From G965204755 sp965243415 (GTDB lineage: Bacteria > Acidobacteriota > Vicinamibacteria > Marinacidobacterales > Marinacidobacteraceae): a stretch of 64,000 nucleotides of DNA. Position 1 is the stretch's first letter. The number at the start of each line of letters is the position of its first letter. The position numbers and the translations under genes were made by a program. Shown piece by piece: positions 1-9,600 of this stretch. Location of the stretch: positions 2,976,001 through 3,040,000 of the forward strand of contig OZ251549.1 in NCBI GenBank assembly GCA_965243415.1. Reading direction: 5' to 3'. The notes beneath the pieces are model-generated. The model had not been told where the DNA came from and did not search any database. It worked only from the letters and a program-made list of their open reading frames with translations.

Positions 1-20
1 GTCTCGACTCTGGTGCGGCC

Positions 21-47
21 GCTCTCCGGCGCGCCGGCCGGGAGAGC
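21..47. terminator. GC-rich hairpin, possible terminator
   Basis: The arms GCTCTCCGGC and GCCGGGAGAGC pair over about ten base pairs with one bulged base around a six-base GC loop. No U-tract follows on either strand, so an intrinsic terminator is only possible. It could end a gene lying left of the window or the leftward DUF429 gene, whose stop is at 191. Nothing else is visible in bases 1-190. Confidence 0.25.
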
Positions 48-190
48 AGTCGCAGCGGCCTCCGCCGGTCCGCCGATCGCGAGGACTGCCACCGCGCCGA
101 AGCGAAGCCCCCGGCGCAGTGCTTGAAACCAGGTGGGGGGCCGCTGCCCGGGCCTCCGCCGATCGGGTGTCGGCACTGGCGTCAGACGCC

Positions 191-1141
191 TCAGGGCGAC
201 TTCTCCGATGCTTCGCCGCCGGCGGTCTGTAGAACGCGGCGGTCGAACCAGATCCATCCCTCCTGCTTCACTTCATCGTCCGTGATGCGGGGTGAAACCT
301 TCACTTCGTCCGGAGCCACGCATCCGTCATGAAGAAAGCGAGCACCGGTCCACGCACAGAGAATGGCGTCGAGTCCGTGGTCGCGGCGAGCCTTCGTGCC
401 CTTCGTGTCGTTCACGGCATCTTCGCGGATGCAGACATCCAAGCGATCCGCGATCTGATGCAGGCGGCCATCCCAAGTCTCTTCCCCATCGGTCTTCGCC
501 TTCTTCTTCTTGGTCTTCAACTCGGCAGCGAGCGACCTCCAATCCCTCTGAGTGGGCTTCTCCCCTTTCTCGAGAAAGAACGGGCCCGCCAGCGCGGGAT
601 AGACCTCGATGAAGTTGACCCCTTCAGTCGGCGCCGGGTACGACCGAAGCGGGGCGTCGGCCATTTTCACAGCAGCGTTCTTCAGTTCAGACTGGAGCAT
701 GCCGATCAGCCTCAGAGTCGTGTGAGTCACTCGGGCGATGAGATTGGCACCGACTTCGATCGGAGTCTTGCCAATCTCATCGACGATGAACCGGTCGGTT
801 CGGCGTCGGAAGAAGAGGTCAGCGTCCGCGTACTTTTCCGGAAGCGCTGCGCCGGCTGTGTGGCACTCGAGTACACGACCCATGGGTCTGGGCCAGCCGA
901 GCGGGGCGTCCAATGCCAGAAGTGTTGGCTTGGAGACGCTCTGGATCTTCTCGAAAATTTTCGCTGCGAGCCGTTCGAGGCGGGGACGGCGGCTCTCTTC
1001 ATCTGCTGTTCCGGACTCGCCGAAGAGGACCCGATCCACGGTCAGTTGCGCTCCGACTGTTGTGGCGAATGCGACTGCGATGTTCTTGGGGTCGGCGGCG
1101 CAGTCGATGCCGATGATCTGGAAGTTCTGGATGGCAGTCAT
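191..1141 (-). CDS. DUF429 family protein (predicted RNase H-fold nuclease)
   Basis: The 316-residue protein opens with a strand followed by acidic residues (IIGIDCAADPKN) and continues with ALDAPLGWP near residue 97 and HGLDAILCAW near residue 264. This is the layout of DUF429 proteins, which are predicted to adopt an RNase H-like fold; substrate and role are unknown. The start is the ATG at 1141, preceded by an AAAGGCGG stretch that can serve as a ribosome-binding site. Base composition differs from the neighbours: the line at 481-540 has 34 G+C of 60, against about 45 of 60 in fumC. That, and the neighbouring AlbA_2 gene on the same strand, suggests an acquired accessory segment. Family assignment is by sequence pattern only. 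Confidence 0.7.
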   Translation of the reverse strand: MTAIQNFQIIGIDCAADPKNIAVAFATTVGAQLTVDRVLFGESGTADEESRRPRLERLAAKIFEKIQSVSKPTLLALDAPLGWPRPMGRVLECHTAGAALPEKYADADLFFRRRTDRFIVDEIGKTPIEVGANLIARVTHTTLRLIGMLQSELKNAAVKMADAPLRSYPAPTEGVNFIEVYPALAGPFFLEKGEKPTQRDWRSLAAELKTKKKKAKTDGEETWDGRLHQIADRLDVCIREDAVNDTKGTKARRDHGLDAILCAWTGARFLHDGCVAPDEVKVSPRITDDEVKQEGWIWFDRRVLQTAGGEASEKSP

Positions 1142-1222
1142 GGTGCCGCCTTTCGGGAGGGGATGAGATGGAGGGAACGGTACAAGGTCGTCGGCGACGG
1201 TGGCGAACAGGTCGGCGGCGGG

Positions 1223-2791
1223 TCAGTTGTGATTCACAGGGTTCAATGCGGCGTTCTCAGGATCCGGAGGCGAACAAGAATCGAGCGAGTCCAGAGCGTG
1301 TCGCAGGAGCGCCGCGGCTTCGGAAGCAGCGGTGTCGGCGGGAGCAGCACTGCGAGAAGTGATCGCGCGACCTCCGCGAGTTGCCGGTCGGCGGACGGAG
1401 ATCAGAATCGAAGATCCCTTGCGAGAAGGCTTGCGGACGGTTCGTGTTTCGTGGCGGAGGGGGCTTCCTGCCTCCCGGTGTTCTTCACGGGATCGGCCGT
1501 TTGTGGCACCGGGCATGGCCGAGAAGCGCACTGCGTCCGGGTGGGCCGGGAGCGTCGCGCGGAAGTAGGTTCGTTCCTCGTCGAAAGTGAACTCCGGAGG
1601 GGGCGACCCGTTCTCCTCCATCGCCAGGAACACCAGATCCAGGCCGGCGAAATGGCCTTCCGCGAGGCGGCGATCCTTCAGGAACTCGGCGAGGCGCGGA
1701 TTCCGGGCGGGAACGGGCACGCACGGGGAGTGCGGAAGGAAGTGGCGCGGTTCGAGGGCCGGAACGGGTCCCGGCGTGCTCGTTACGGTCAGGCGGTCGG
1801 GATGGACGCGCACGCGGATCGGCTCCGCCTCCTCGGGGCCGTAGGCGCGATGGAGGACCGCGTTGACCAGCAACTCCCGGATGGCGACACCCGGATAACC
1901 GCCCCACCGGGGCGTCACGATCGGCGTTCCCTCGCGGTCGAGGTCCGGCGCCAACGGCCGCTCCAAGTACGACTGACAGGCGAGGACCTGGTCCACGAGC
2001 CCGCCGCGGAAGGTCCGCTCTTCGAGGACGGGGCCGTCTTCGTCCGCGGAGTACCGCGTCACTTCGATCCGCGCTCCCGGAGACCACTTCGACGGTTCGT
2101 CGCTGAACAGGAGCAGGCCCACATTGCGCGGTATCTCGTCGGGATCACCGGGGGCCGTGAGTCGCATCCCCCGCCAGATGCGGAGGTCGTCGGCCTGGTC
2201 GAGCGCCCGGCTTCCGACAGCGCGCAGGTGTTCGCGGACCCTGATGGAGCTCAGGTCTTCGATGCGGTTCCCCCGCGCCGGGCGGTCGTCCCAGGGGACC
2301 CGCGCGGCCAGGTCGTTCCGGTATCGCCGCAGGTAGCCGTGCTGCTCGGAGTCCACGGTTTCGGCGCCGCGCCGGACCCAGCAGCGGGCCGGCTGCCCCC
2401 GCATCTTCGGAGTGCGATGCGGGCGGATCGCGCTGGGGAGCGCCCGGATGACGAGGACGCGTCGACCGTCCACCGTCCGCTCGCAGGGAATCGGGAAATA
2501 CGGGGGATCGAACGCCAGGCATCGGCGGCAGATCCACTTCTGCGCCGCCGCGATGGCGCTGTCGGTCAGGGCCCGTCCCGGTGGAAGCGGCCGTTCCTCT
2601 CCCCGGGCGGCGCCGATGACGACGTACCCGCCGTTCGCCTCGGAGAAGTCGTTGGCGAACGCGCAGAGCGCCCGCAGCACGCGGGGGCCGGTCGTCCCCG
2701 GGTCCCAGGTCGAAGCGAACTCGATGCGTTCGGACTCGATGGAGCCGCCCGGAAGAAGTTCCTCGACCTCGATCCCCGCCATCGGAATCAT
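1223..2791 (-). CDS. AlbA_2 domain / GHKL-type ATP-binding protein
   Basis: About 522 residues. The N-terminal third has the Schlafen-type AlbA_2 pattern (ESERIEFASTW, then FANDFSEANGGYVVIGA), a probable nucleic-acid-binding domain. The middle carries RELLVNAVLHRAY, the N-box of the GHKL ATPase module found in 'RecG-like' ATP-binding proteins, followed by TSTPGPVP. The last ~90 residues are basic, low-complexity and of unknown role. Three in-frame ATGs occur at 2800, 2791 and 2782. A GATAAT hexamer at 2804-2799 overlaps the first and lies 7 bases before the second, so 2791 is preferred, with a leaderless transcript. Proteins of this build are often regulators or parts of defence and mobile loci; the exact role here is unknown. 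It is transcribed divergently from fumC. Confidence 0.72.
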   Translation of the reverse strand: MIPMAGIEVEELLPGGSIESERIEFASTWDPGTTGPRVLRALCAFANDFSEANGGYVVIGAARGEERPLPPGRALTDSAIAAAQKWICRRCLAFDPPYFPIPCERTVDGRRVLVIRALPSAIRPHRTPKMRGQPARCWVRRGAETVDSEQHGYLRRYRNDLAARVPWDDRPARGNRIEDLSSIRVREHLRAVGSRALDQADDLRIWRGMRLTAPGDPDEIPRNVGLLLFSDEPSKWSPGARIEVTRYSADEDGPVLEERTFRGGLVDQVLACQSYLERPLAPDLDREGTPIVTPRWGGYPGVAIRELLVNAVLHRAYGPEEAEPIRVRVHPDRLTVTSTPGPVPALEPRHFLPHSPCVPVPARNPRLAEFLKDRRLAEGHFAGLDLVFLAMEENGSPPPEFTFDEERTYFRATLPAHPDAVRFSAMPGATNGRSREEHREAGSPLRHETRTVRKPSRKGSSILISVRRPATRGGRAITSRSAAPADTAASEAAALLRHALDSLDSCSPPDPENAALNPVNHN

Positions 2792-2822
2792 GCTCCCCAT
2801 TATCGCCCCGGGCGCCGGCGGG

Positions 2823-2828
2823 TACGAT
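2823..2828 (+). promoter_or_regulatory. -10-like hexamer (TACGAT) for fumC
   Basis: TACGAT lies 35 bases before the fumC start and matches the TAnnAT hexamers before many other units in this window. No convincing -35 box is visible. The start at 2864 also has a strong GGAGGAGGA ribosome-binding site at 2852-2860. Confidence 0.35.
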
Positions 2829-2863
2829 CCGCGCCCGCCGGCCGGGGGCCGGGAGGAGGAGAC

Positions 2864-4255
2864 ATGGCCGAACGCATCGAACGGGACACCATCGGGGAGA
2901 TCGGGGTTCCCGCGGAACGCCTCTGGGGCGCGCAGACGGAGCGCTCCCGGCGGAACTTCCGCATCTCCGGGGAGCGGATGCCGGTCGAGGTGGTGCGGGC
3001 GCTGGCCTATGTGAAGAAGGCGGCGGCGTTGGTGAACCGGGACCTCGGCCGCCTGCCGGAGGAGACCGCGGACGCCATCGCCGCCGGGGCGGACGAGGTG
3101 CTGGCCGGGGAGCGCGACGACGAATTCCCGCTCCTCGTCTGGCAGACCGGGAGCGGGACCCAGTCCAACATGAACATGAACGAGGTGCTGGCGAACCGGG
3201 CCAGCGAGATCCTCGGCGGCGAGCGGGGCGAAGGGCGCCGGGTCCACCCGAACGACGAGGTGAACCGGGGGCAGTCCTCGAACGATGTGTTCCCGACGGC
3301 GATGCATGTGGCGGCGGTGCTGGCCCTCGAGGAACGGGTGATCCCGGCGGTGCGGGCGCTCGCCGGGGCGCTCTCCGAACGGGCGGAGGCCTTCGCCGGG
3401 GTAGTCAAGATCGGTCGGACGCACCTCCAGGACGCGACCCCGCTGACCCTGGGGCAGGAGTTCTCCGGCTACGTCGCGCAACTGGGGAACGGCGCCGCCC
3501 GGCTCGAGGCCTCGCTGCCGCACCTCCGGCAACTGGCGCTCGGCGGCACCGCGGTGGGCACCGGGCTGAACGCCCACCCGGAGATGGGGGAGCGCGCGGC
3601 GCGCTGGCTCAGCCGGCTCACCGGGAGGGAGTTCGAGACCGCGCCGAACAAGTTCGAGGCGCTGGCCTCCCGGGACGCTTTCGTCGCGGCGCACGGGGCG
3701 CTGAAGACGGTGGCGGTCTCGCTCCACAAGATCGCGAACGACATCCGCTGGCTCGCCTCCGGCCCCCGCTCCGGGATCGGCGAGATCCGCCTCCCGGCGA
3801 ACGAACCGGGCAGTTCCATCATGCCGGGGAAGGTGAACCCCACCCAGTGCGAGGCGCTGCTCATGGCGACCGCGCAGGTGCTGGGGAACGATGTGGCGGT
3901 GAACCTCGGCGGCGCCGGGGGCAACTTCGAGTTGAACGTGATGAAGCCGCTCCTCGCCCACGCCTTCCTCGGCAGCGCCCGGCTCCTCGCCGACGGCTGC
4001 GACTCCTTCCGGGAGAAGTGCGTCGTCGGGATCGAGCCGAACGAGGAGCGCCTGACCGCGAACCTGGAGCGGTCGCTGATGCTGGTGACCGCGCTGAACC
4101 CGAAGATCGGCTACGACAACGCGGCGAAGATCGCGAAGAAGGCCTACGCCGAGGGGACTTCGCTGCGGGAGGCGGCGCTGGCGCTCGAACTCCTCACCGG
4201 GGAGCAGTTCGACGAGTGGGTGCGCCCGGAGGCGATGGTGGCGCCGCAGGCCTGA
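2864..4255 (+). CDS. fumC: Class II fumarate hydratase
   Basis: The 463-residue protein interconverts fumarate and malate in the citric acid cycle. It carries the superfamily signature GSSIMPGKVNP near residue 320, the substrate-binding stretches SGTQSNMNMNEV and GQSSNDVFPTAMH, and the class II motif GRTHLQDATPLTLGQE. Length is typical for FumC. The frame stays open far upstream, but homology begins at the ATG at 2864 (MAERIERDTIGEI), which sits just after a strong GGAGGAGGA site. It stands as a single gene, divergent from the AlbA_2 gene and convergent with the kinase gene (stop at 4292). Nothing unusual is seen in its active-site motifs. Confidence 0.97.
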   Translation: MAERIERDTIGEIGVPAERLWGAQTERSRRNFRISGERMPVEVVRALAYVKKAAALVNRDLGRLPEETADAIAAGADEVLAGERDDEFPLLVWQTGSGTQSNMNMNEVLANRASEILGGERGEGRRVHPNDEVNRGQSSNDVFPTAMHVAAVLALEERVIPAVRALAGALSERAEAFAGVVKIGRTHLQDATPLTLGQEFSGYVAQLGNGAARLEASLPHLRQLALGGTAVGTGLNAHPEMGERAARWLSRLTGREFETAPNKFEALASRDAFVAAHGALKTVAVSLHKIANDIRWLASGPRSGIGEIRLPANEPGSSIMPGKVNPTQCEALLMATAQVLGNDVAVNLGGAGGNFELNVMKPLLAHAFLGSARLLADGCDSFREKCVVGIEPNEERLTANLERSLMLVTALNPKIGYDNAAKIAKKAYAEGTSLREAALALELLTGEQFDEWVRPEAMVAPQA

Positions 4256-4291
4256 CGGCTGCCGGGCGGCGCGCTGCCGCTGCCGGTGCGG

Positions 4292-5233
4292 TCAGTGGCG
4301 GGCGGCGCCGCAGTGGGCGCAGGTGAGCGCGTCCGGGTGGCGCGGCCGCCGGCAGTTCCAGCAGGGGGCCGGGCGGCGGGGGCGGCCCTGGCGGACGCGG
4401 GCGCGGGCCGCTTCCAGTTCATCGGCGCCGGGCCCGAAGGAGGCGATCTCGGTGAGGTCGCTCAGCAGCGCTTCCGCCGAGGGGTAGCGGTCGGCCACGC
4501 GAACCGCGAGCGCCCGGGCCACGATCTCGTCCAGGTCGGAGGGGACGCGCGGGTTGCGGCGGCGGGGGCTCTCGTTGCCGCCGTCCTCGACCAACCGCCG
4601 CTGCCGCTCCGGGTCGGGGTCCCGGTAGGGCAGGGCGCCGGTCAGCATCTCGTAGAGGACCACCCCCACCGAATAGACATCGGAAGCGAAGGCCACCTCG
4701 CCCCGGAAATGCTCGGGCGCCATGTAGTAGGGGTTCCCCATGACTTCCGCGTCGTGCTCCCGGATCTGCACCGCGCGGGCGATGCCGAAGTCGGTGATCT
4801 TCACCGTCTCCCCGGCCACCAGCAGGTTGTCCGCGCTCAGGTCGCCGTGGACCAGCCGGCGCCGATGGGCGTGGTCGAGCCCGGCGAGCACCTGCCGGGC
4901 GATCCGCATCGCCGCGGCGGGCGCCATCGGGCCGCCGCCGTCCACCAGCCGGGAGAGCGGCTGCCCGTCCACCCACTCCATCACCACGAAGAGGGTGCCC
5001 CGCTGTTCGTCGCAGGCGACCAGGCGCACGATGTTCGGGTGTTCGAGCGCCGCCAGGAGGCGCGACTCCCGGAGCAGCGCCTCCCGTCCGGCGGCGCTCT
5101 GGTCGTGGGGGACCTTGATCGCCCGGTTCAGGTCGAGGAGGACATCCCGGACCAGATAGACGACCCCGAAGGTGCCTTTCCCCAGATTCCGCTGGATCTC
5201 GTAGTTGCCGACCCGCTGGCCGAGCAGGAACAT
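4292..5233 (-). CDS. Hanks-type Ser/Thr protein kinase with C-terminal zinc ribbon
   Basis: The 313-residue protein phosphorylates unidentified protein targets. Kinase motifs appear in order: glycine loop GKGTFGVVY (~residue 18), AIKVP lysine (~39), catalytic loop HGDLSADNLL (~131), DFGIA (~150) and the APEHF activation-segment end (~172). The catalytic loop reads HGD instead of the usual HRD, as in some bacterial kinases. The domain ends near residue 260 and is followed by a basic linker and a CxxC-x12-CxxC zinc ribbon (CWNC...CAHCG). No transmembrane segment is present, so it should be cytosolic. A TAGCAT hexamer lies nine bases before the ATG, so the transcript may have almost no leader. 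Confidence 0.92.
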   Translation of the reverse strand: MFLLGQRVGNYEIQRNLGKGTFGVVYLVRDVLLDLNRAIKVPHDQSAAGREALLRESRLLAALEHPNIVRLVACDEQRGTLFVVMEWVDGQPLSRLVDGGGPMAPAAAMRIARQVLAGLDHAHRRRLVHGDLSADNLLVAGETVKITDFGIARAVQIREHDAEVMGNPYYMAPEHFRGEVAFASDVYSVGVVLYEMLTGALPYRDPDPERQRRLVEDGGNESPRRRNPRVPSDLDEIVARALAVRVADRYPSAEALLSDLTEIASFGPGADELEAARARVRQGRPRRPAPCWNCRRPRHPDALTCAHCGAARH

Positions 5234-5711
5234 CGGGCGCGGATGCTACTTCCGGGGGAGGCCGCCCGGGGGCGGGCGGGCGGCGTTCGCGGTTCGATCC
5301 GGCGGCGGCGCGGCTTCGGTTTCCGGCGGCGGTTCCGTCCGGCTCACCGGGGTCTCGCCGAGGACCTGCGGGTGGTGCGGGGCCGGAGCGGCGGCTCCGC
5401 TGTCGGCCCCCCGGCGATCATCGTGGTCTTCGCCGGGTCCTCCGGGACGGCGGAGCGATTCCCTCCCGGCTCCTTCCCGGGGGCTGCCGCCGCCGGCGTC
5501 GGCGACCGGACCCGGTTCTCGTTCTCGGCGGCCGTCGAAGAGCCGATTCCCCGATCTCCCCGTCCTCCGGCGCCGCCCGGCGGCTCACCGGCGCTCTCGG
5601 TCGCTTCGCCCGTCGCGCGGTCGCCCGTTGCTCTCGCCGGCCGCCCGCGACGCGGCCCGGCCGTCGCCGGTGCGCCCGGCCGTTCGTTCGCGCCGGCCCG
5701 GCGCGGCGGAC
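5234..5711. other. Intergenic region without a supported gene
   Basis: This 478-base GC-rich stretch lies between the kinase start and the rsmE stop. Frames on both strands stay open only because stop codons are rare at this composition, and their translations are low-complexity Pro, Arg, Ala and Gly. The one readable signal is the TAGCAT hexamer at 5243-5248 (minus strand), the likely -10 of the kinase gene. Confidence 0.5.
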
Positions 5712-6554
5712 TCACTCGGCGGTGCGTCGCAGGAGCCACCAGGCGGCGACGGCGGCCGCCGTGGGAGTGCGGAGGGTGCGTTCGCCCAGGTCGAGGCGTC
5801 GGAAGCCGTGGCGGCGGGCGGCGGCGGCCTCCCCCGGCGCGAAACCGCCCTCCGGCCCGACGGCGACGACCGCGGTTCTCGTTTCGGCAGCGCCCGGCGC
5901 TCGCCCCGGCCACCGCGACGCTCCCCGGGCCGAGCCCTTCGGCGCCGTTCCGGGCGGCTCGGTCGGCGCCTCGTCTGCCGCGGGGATCGGGGACTCCCCG
6001 ACGGGGAGGGTTCCGGCCGCTCCGTCCGTGGCCGGCGTCCTGCCGGGGAGGTCCGCGATCCAGCGCGCCGCCGGGTGGGCCGCCCCGACCCACTCCCCGA
6101 ACCGGCGCGCCGGCTGGATGGTGGGTACGACCGCCCGCCCCGACTGCCGGGTCCCGGCGAGCGCTGCCGCCCGCCAGCGCCCGTACCGCGAAACGGACGC
6201 CTTGCCCTCGGCGCGCTCGGTGACCAGGGGGACGATCGCCGCCACCCCGATCTCGGCGAGGCGGCGGCAGAGGTCGGTGAACCCGTCCGCCTTCGGCAGC
6301 GCCACCGCCGCGGTGAGCCGGAGCGCCGCTTCCCGACCCGGGACCGCCGCGCCCCGCTCCACCCGACAGGCCCCGTCCTCCTCGACCGCCGCGAACTGCG
6401 CCGCGTAGGCCCGCCCGGCCCCGTCGAACACCTCCACCTCCGCCCCCGGCTCCAGCCGGAGAACCCGAACCATCCGGTGCGACTCGTCCGGATCGAGCCG
6501 GAGGACTGCCGTCGCCCCGATCCCCGGCCCGAAGAACCGATGCGTCCGCGCCAC
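5712..6554 (-). CDS. rsmE: 16S rRNA (uracil-1498-N3)-methyltransferase RsmE
   Basis: The 280-residue SPOUT methyltransferase modifies U1498 of 16S rRNA in the small ribosomal subunit. The N-terminal PUA-like part (THRFFGP, ESHRMVRVLRL) and the C-terminal knot signatures GPEGGF and LGERTLRTPTAA are present. The last motif usually reads LG-x-RILR-x-ETA, so the E-to-P change is slightly unusual. About 60 residues of Pro/Ala/Gly-rich sequence (roughly residues 165-225) are inserted just before GPEGGF, making the protein longer than the usual ~245. The start is a GTG at 6554. The gene marks the left, housekeeping edge of the defence island. Confidence 0.93.
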   Translation of the reverse strand: MARTHRFFGPGIGATAVLRLDPDESHRMVRVLRLEPGAEVEVFDGAGRAYAAQFAAVEEDGACRVERGAAVPGREAALRLTAAVALPKADGFTDLCRRLAEIGVAAIVPLVTERAEGKASVSRYGRWRAAALAGTRQSGRAVVPTIQPARRFGEWVGAAHPAARWIADLPGRTPATDGAAGTLPVGESPIPAADEAPTEPPGTAPKGSARGASRWPGRAPGAAETRTAVVAVGPEGGFAPGEAAAARRHGFRRLDLGERTLRTPTAAAVAAWWLLRRTAE

Positions 6555-6644
6555 TACGGGGTGAGCGCTCCCGCCCGGACTCTGCCCGGGGTGGCCGCCC
6601 GGTCGCTGTCGGTCGGCTCGCGGAGGTTCATGCCCGCCGAGGAT

Positions 6645-6660
6645 ATAACCAATGCGTTAT
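6645..6660. promoter_or_regulatory. Inverted repeat over the helicase start (candidate operator)
   Basis: ATAAC-N6-GTTAT forms a perfect 5+5 inverted repeat that spans the ATG at 6652 and abuts the GAGGA ribosome-binding site at 6639-6643. It lies in the only AT-rich patch between rsmE and the island. The helicase begins with an XRE-type helix-turn-helix, so the repeat is a candidate autoregulatory operator; that link is inference. A TACGAT hexamer at 6688-6693 is an alternative -10, which would favour the second ATG at 6715. Confidence 0.35.
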
Positions 6661-9600
6661 CGCAATCGCGCTTTCGGAAACTCGTGCTACGATGCCGGTC
6701 GCCGCCGACCCCGCATGTCTCCCGCGCCCGCCTCCGTTCCGCTCGATTATCCCGAACGCGTGCGCCGGGTGCGCCGCCGACTCGGGATGACGCAGACCGA
6801 GTTGGCCGACCGGTTGGGGGTGTCCTTCGCCACGGTGAACCGCTGGGAGAACCGCCATGTCCGGCCGGCGCGGCTCGCCTGGAAGGAGATCCTGCGACTC
6901 GAAGCCGAGGCCCGCGCCGGAGACGGGGCGCCGGCGGAGCCGGCCCCGGCGAAAGAATCGGGTCCGGGGGGAGAGCGGACGGTGGACTTCTCGGCTTCCC
7001 CGAAGGCGGTGACCGCGGTGGCCGAAGCGGAACGGCTCACCTACGGACACCTGACGAATCCGGCCTTCGCCGCCGAGATCTCCTCGGTCGATCCGTTGCC
7101 GCACCAACGGATGGCGGTCTATGAGCGGATGCTGGAGCAGCGGCCGCTCCGGTTCCTCCTCGCCGACGACGCCGGCGCCGGCAAGACGATCATGACCGGG
7201 CTCTACCTGCGTGAGATCTTCGCCCGCCGGCGGATGCGGCGGGTGCTCATCGTCCCGCCGGCCGGGCTGGTGGGGAACTGGGAGCGGGAGCTGAGGACCC
7301 TGTTCCGGCTGCGCTTCGACCTCCTCGGTCGGGCCGGGGCGCGTCCCGAGAACCCGTTCGTCGGGCCCGGGAGCGACCGGTTGATCGCGAGCATGGACAC
7401 GCTCACCGGGGAGTCGGTCTTCTCGAAACTCCGGGAGGCGGTCTCGTCGGGCGCCGCCCCGCCGTACGACCTGGTGGTCTTCGACGAGGCGCACAAACTC
7501 GCCGCGCGCCGGGACGGCGACTTCCGGGAGCGCCCGACGGACCGCTACCGGCTCGCCGCCGCGCTCGCGGGCGTCCCCGGCCTCCCGGGCGGCGGCCCCC
7601 GCTGGGATCTCGGCTGGTCGGCGCCGAACCTGCTGCTGCTCACGGCGACGCCGCACATGGGCCGGGACTACCCCTACTACTGCCTCTGGCGCTTGCTGGC
7701 GCCGCAGGCGCTGGCGAGTTTCGACGCGTTCCCGGACTTCGCGGAGTCCCGCAAGGAGCGGCACTTCATCCGCCGGACGAAGGAGGAGATGGTTCGCTTC
7801 GACGGCCGCCCGCTCTACCCGCAGCGGCAGTGCGACACGCTCAGTTACCGCCTGACCCCGGCGGAACAGGCCCTCTACGACGCCACGACGACCTATCTGG
7901 ACGAGGGCTACAACCGCGCCGCGCCGCTGAACCGTTCGGCGGCGCGGCTGGCGTTGGGCGTGTTCCAGCGCCGTCTCGCCAGTTCGACCTACGCCCTGAG
8001 GCGATCCTTCGAGCGGCGGATCGAGAAGTTGGACGAGGCGATTTTCCTGGTGCAGGCGGGCCGGGCGGACGAACTGGAGTCGAGGCAGCGGCGGCTGGCG
8101 CGGACCGGGGACTACTTCGAGACCCGCGACGCCGCCGACGACGCCGACGAGAGGGGCGCCGCCGGTTTCGAGGAGGCGGCGCTCGGGGGCCTGATCGCCC
8201 TGACGCTGATCGAACTCCGGGAGGAGCGCGAGCAGGTCGAGCAGTTGCTCGAGCAGGCCCGGTCGGTGGAAAAGGCCGGCCGGGACGCGAAACTGGCGAA
8301 ACTGACGGAACTCCTCCGCACCCGCTTCGCGGAGGAGAAGTGGATCGTCTTCACCGAGCATCGGGACACGGCGGACTTCCTCGTCGGACGCCTGGAAGGC
8401 CTGGGGTTCACCGGCCAGGTGGCGACGATCCACGGCGGGCTCGACTACCGGGAGCGGGAGCGGCAGGTCGAGTTCTTCCGCCTTCCGGCGGAGTCCGGCG
8501 GGGCGCGCTTCCTGGTCGCCACCGACGCCGCCGGCGAAGGGATCAACCTGCAGTTCTGCTGGCTGATGGTCAACTACGATGTCCCCTGGAACCCGGCGCG
8601 GCTGGAGCAGCGCATGGGACGGATCCACCGCTACGGCCAGAAGCGGGACCCGGTGGTCATCGTGAACCTGGTCGCCGGGGAGACCCGCGAGGGCCGGGTC
8701 ATCGGCGCGGTCCTCGAGAAACTCGAGACCATTCGGCAGCGGCTCGGTTCCGACAAGGTCTTCGATGTCGTGGGCCGGCTGCTGCCGGAGGTGTCCCTCC
8801 GTTCGTACCTGGAACGGGCGGCGACGGAGGAGGGGGAGCGGGAAGCGCTCCGGGAGATCGGGGAGGCGCTGTCCGGGGAACGCCTGCGGTCGAACGAGGA
8901 GCGGGAACGGTCGCTCTACGGTGCGGGGGAAGTGAAGGCCCGGCTGCCCGACCTGGAGGAGTCGCTGGAACGGGAGCGATTCCGGCGGCTGCTGCCGGGC
9001 TATGTGCGCAACTTCGTCGCCTCGGCGGCGCCGCTTCTCGATCTCCGGGTCGTCGGCGATCTCGACGAGGCCTTCGGCTTCGAACCGCTCCGGCCGCGGG
9101 CCGGGGACTTCCTGCTGCAGGCGGTCGGGTTCTACCCGGGAACGCGGCGCCGGCTGTTCACCCTCCGGCGCCCGGATTCCGCCGAGGGGCCGATCTGGAT
9201 GCATCCGGGCGAGCCGGTCTTCGACCAGTTCTGCTCGTCGCTCGGTTCCCGCTATCGGGAGGCGGCGCTCCGGGGGGCGGCCTTCCGGGATCCGACTGCC
9301 GGGGAGCCCTACCTCTTCCACCTGGCCCGCCTCTCGGTCCGACGCCGTCCGCCGGAGGGCGAAACCCGGGAGCGGGGCGCAGCCGGCGCCGACGGGGCCG
9401 GGCGCGGCGCCGAGGGCGGGGAGGTGATCGAGAGCCGCCTGGTCGGACTCCGGCAGGACGACGCCGGGCGCCTCGAGCCGATGCCGCTGGAGCACCTCCT
9501 CCTGCTCCGGGGAGCGACCGACGCGCTGCCGGGGGCGGTTCCGGTGGCGCGGCGGGCGCGTTCGCTGATCGCCGCGGCCGAGCAGTGGCTCCGGACGGAA

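Noticed and set aside
5344..6093. Minus-strand frame of ~250 codons between the kinase and rsmE
   Set aside because: It overlaps rsmE on the same strand in another frame and consists of low-complexity Arg, Gly and Pro residues.
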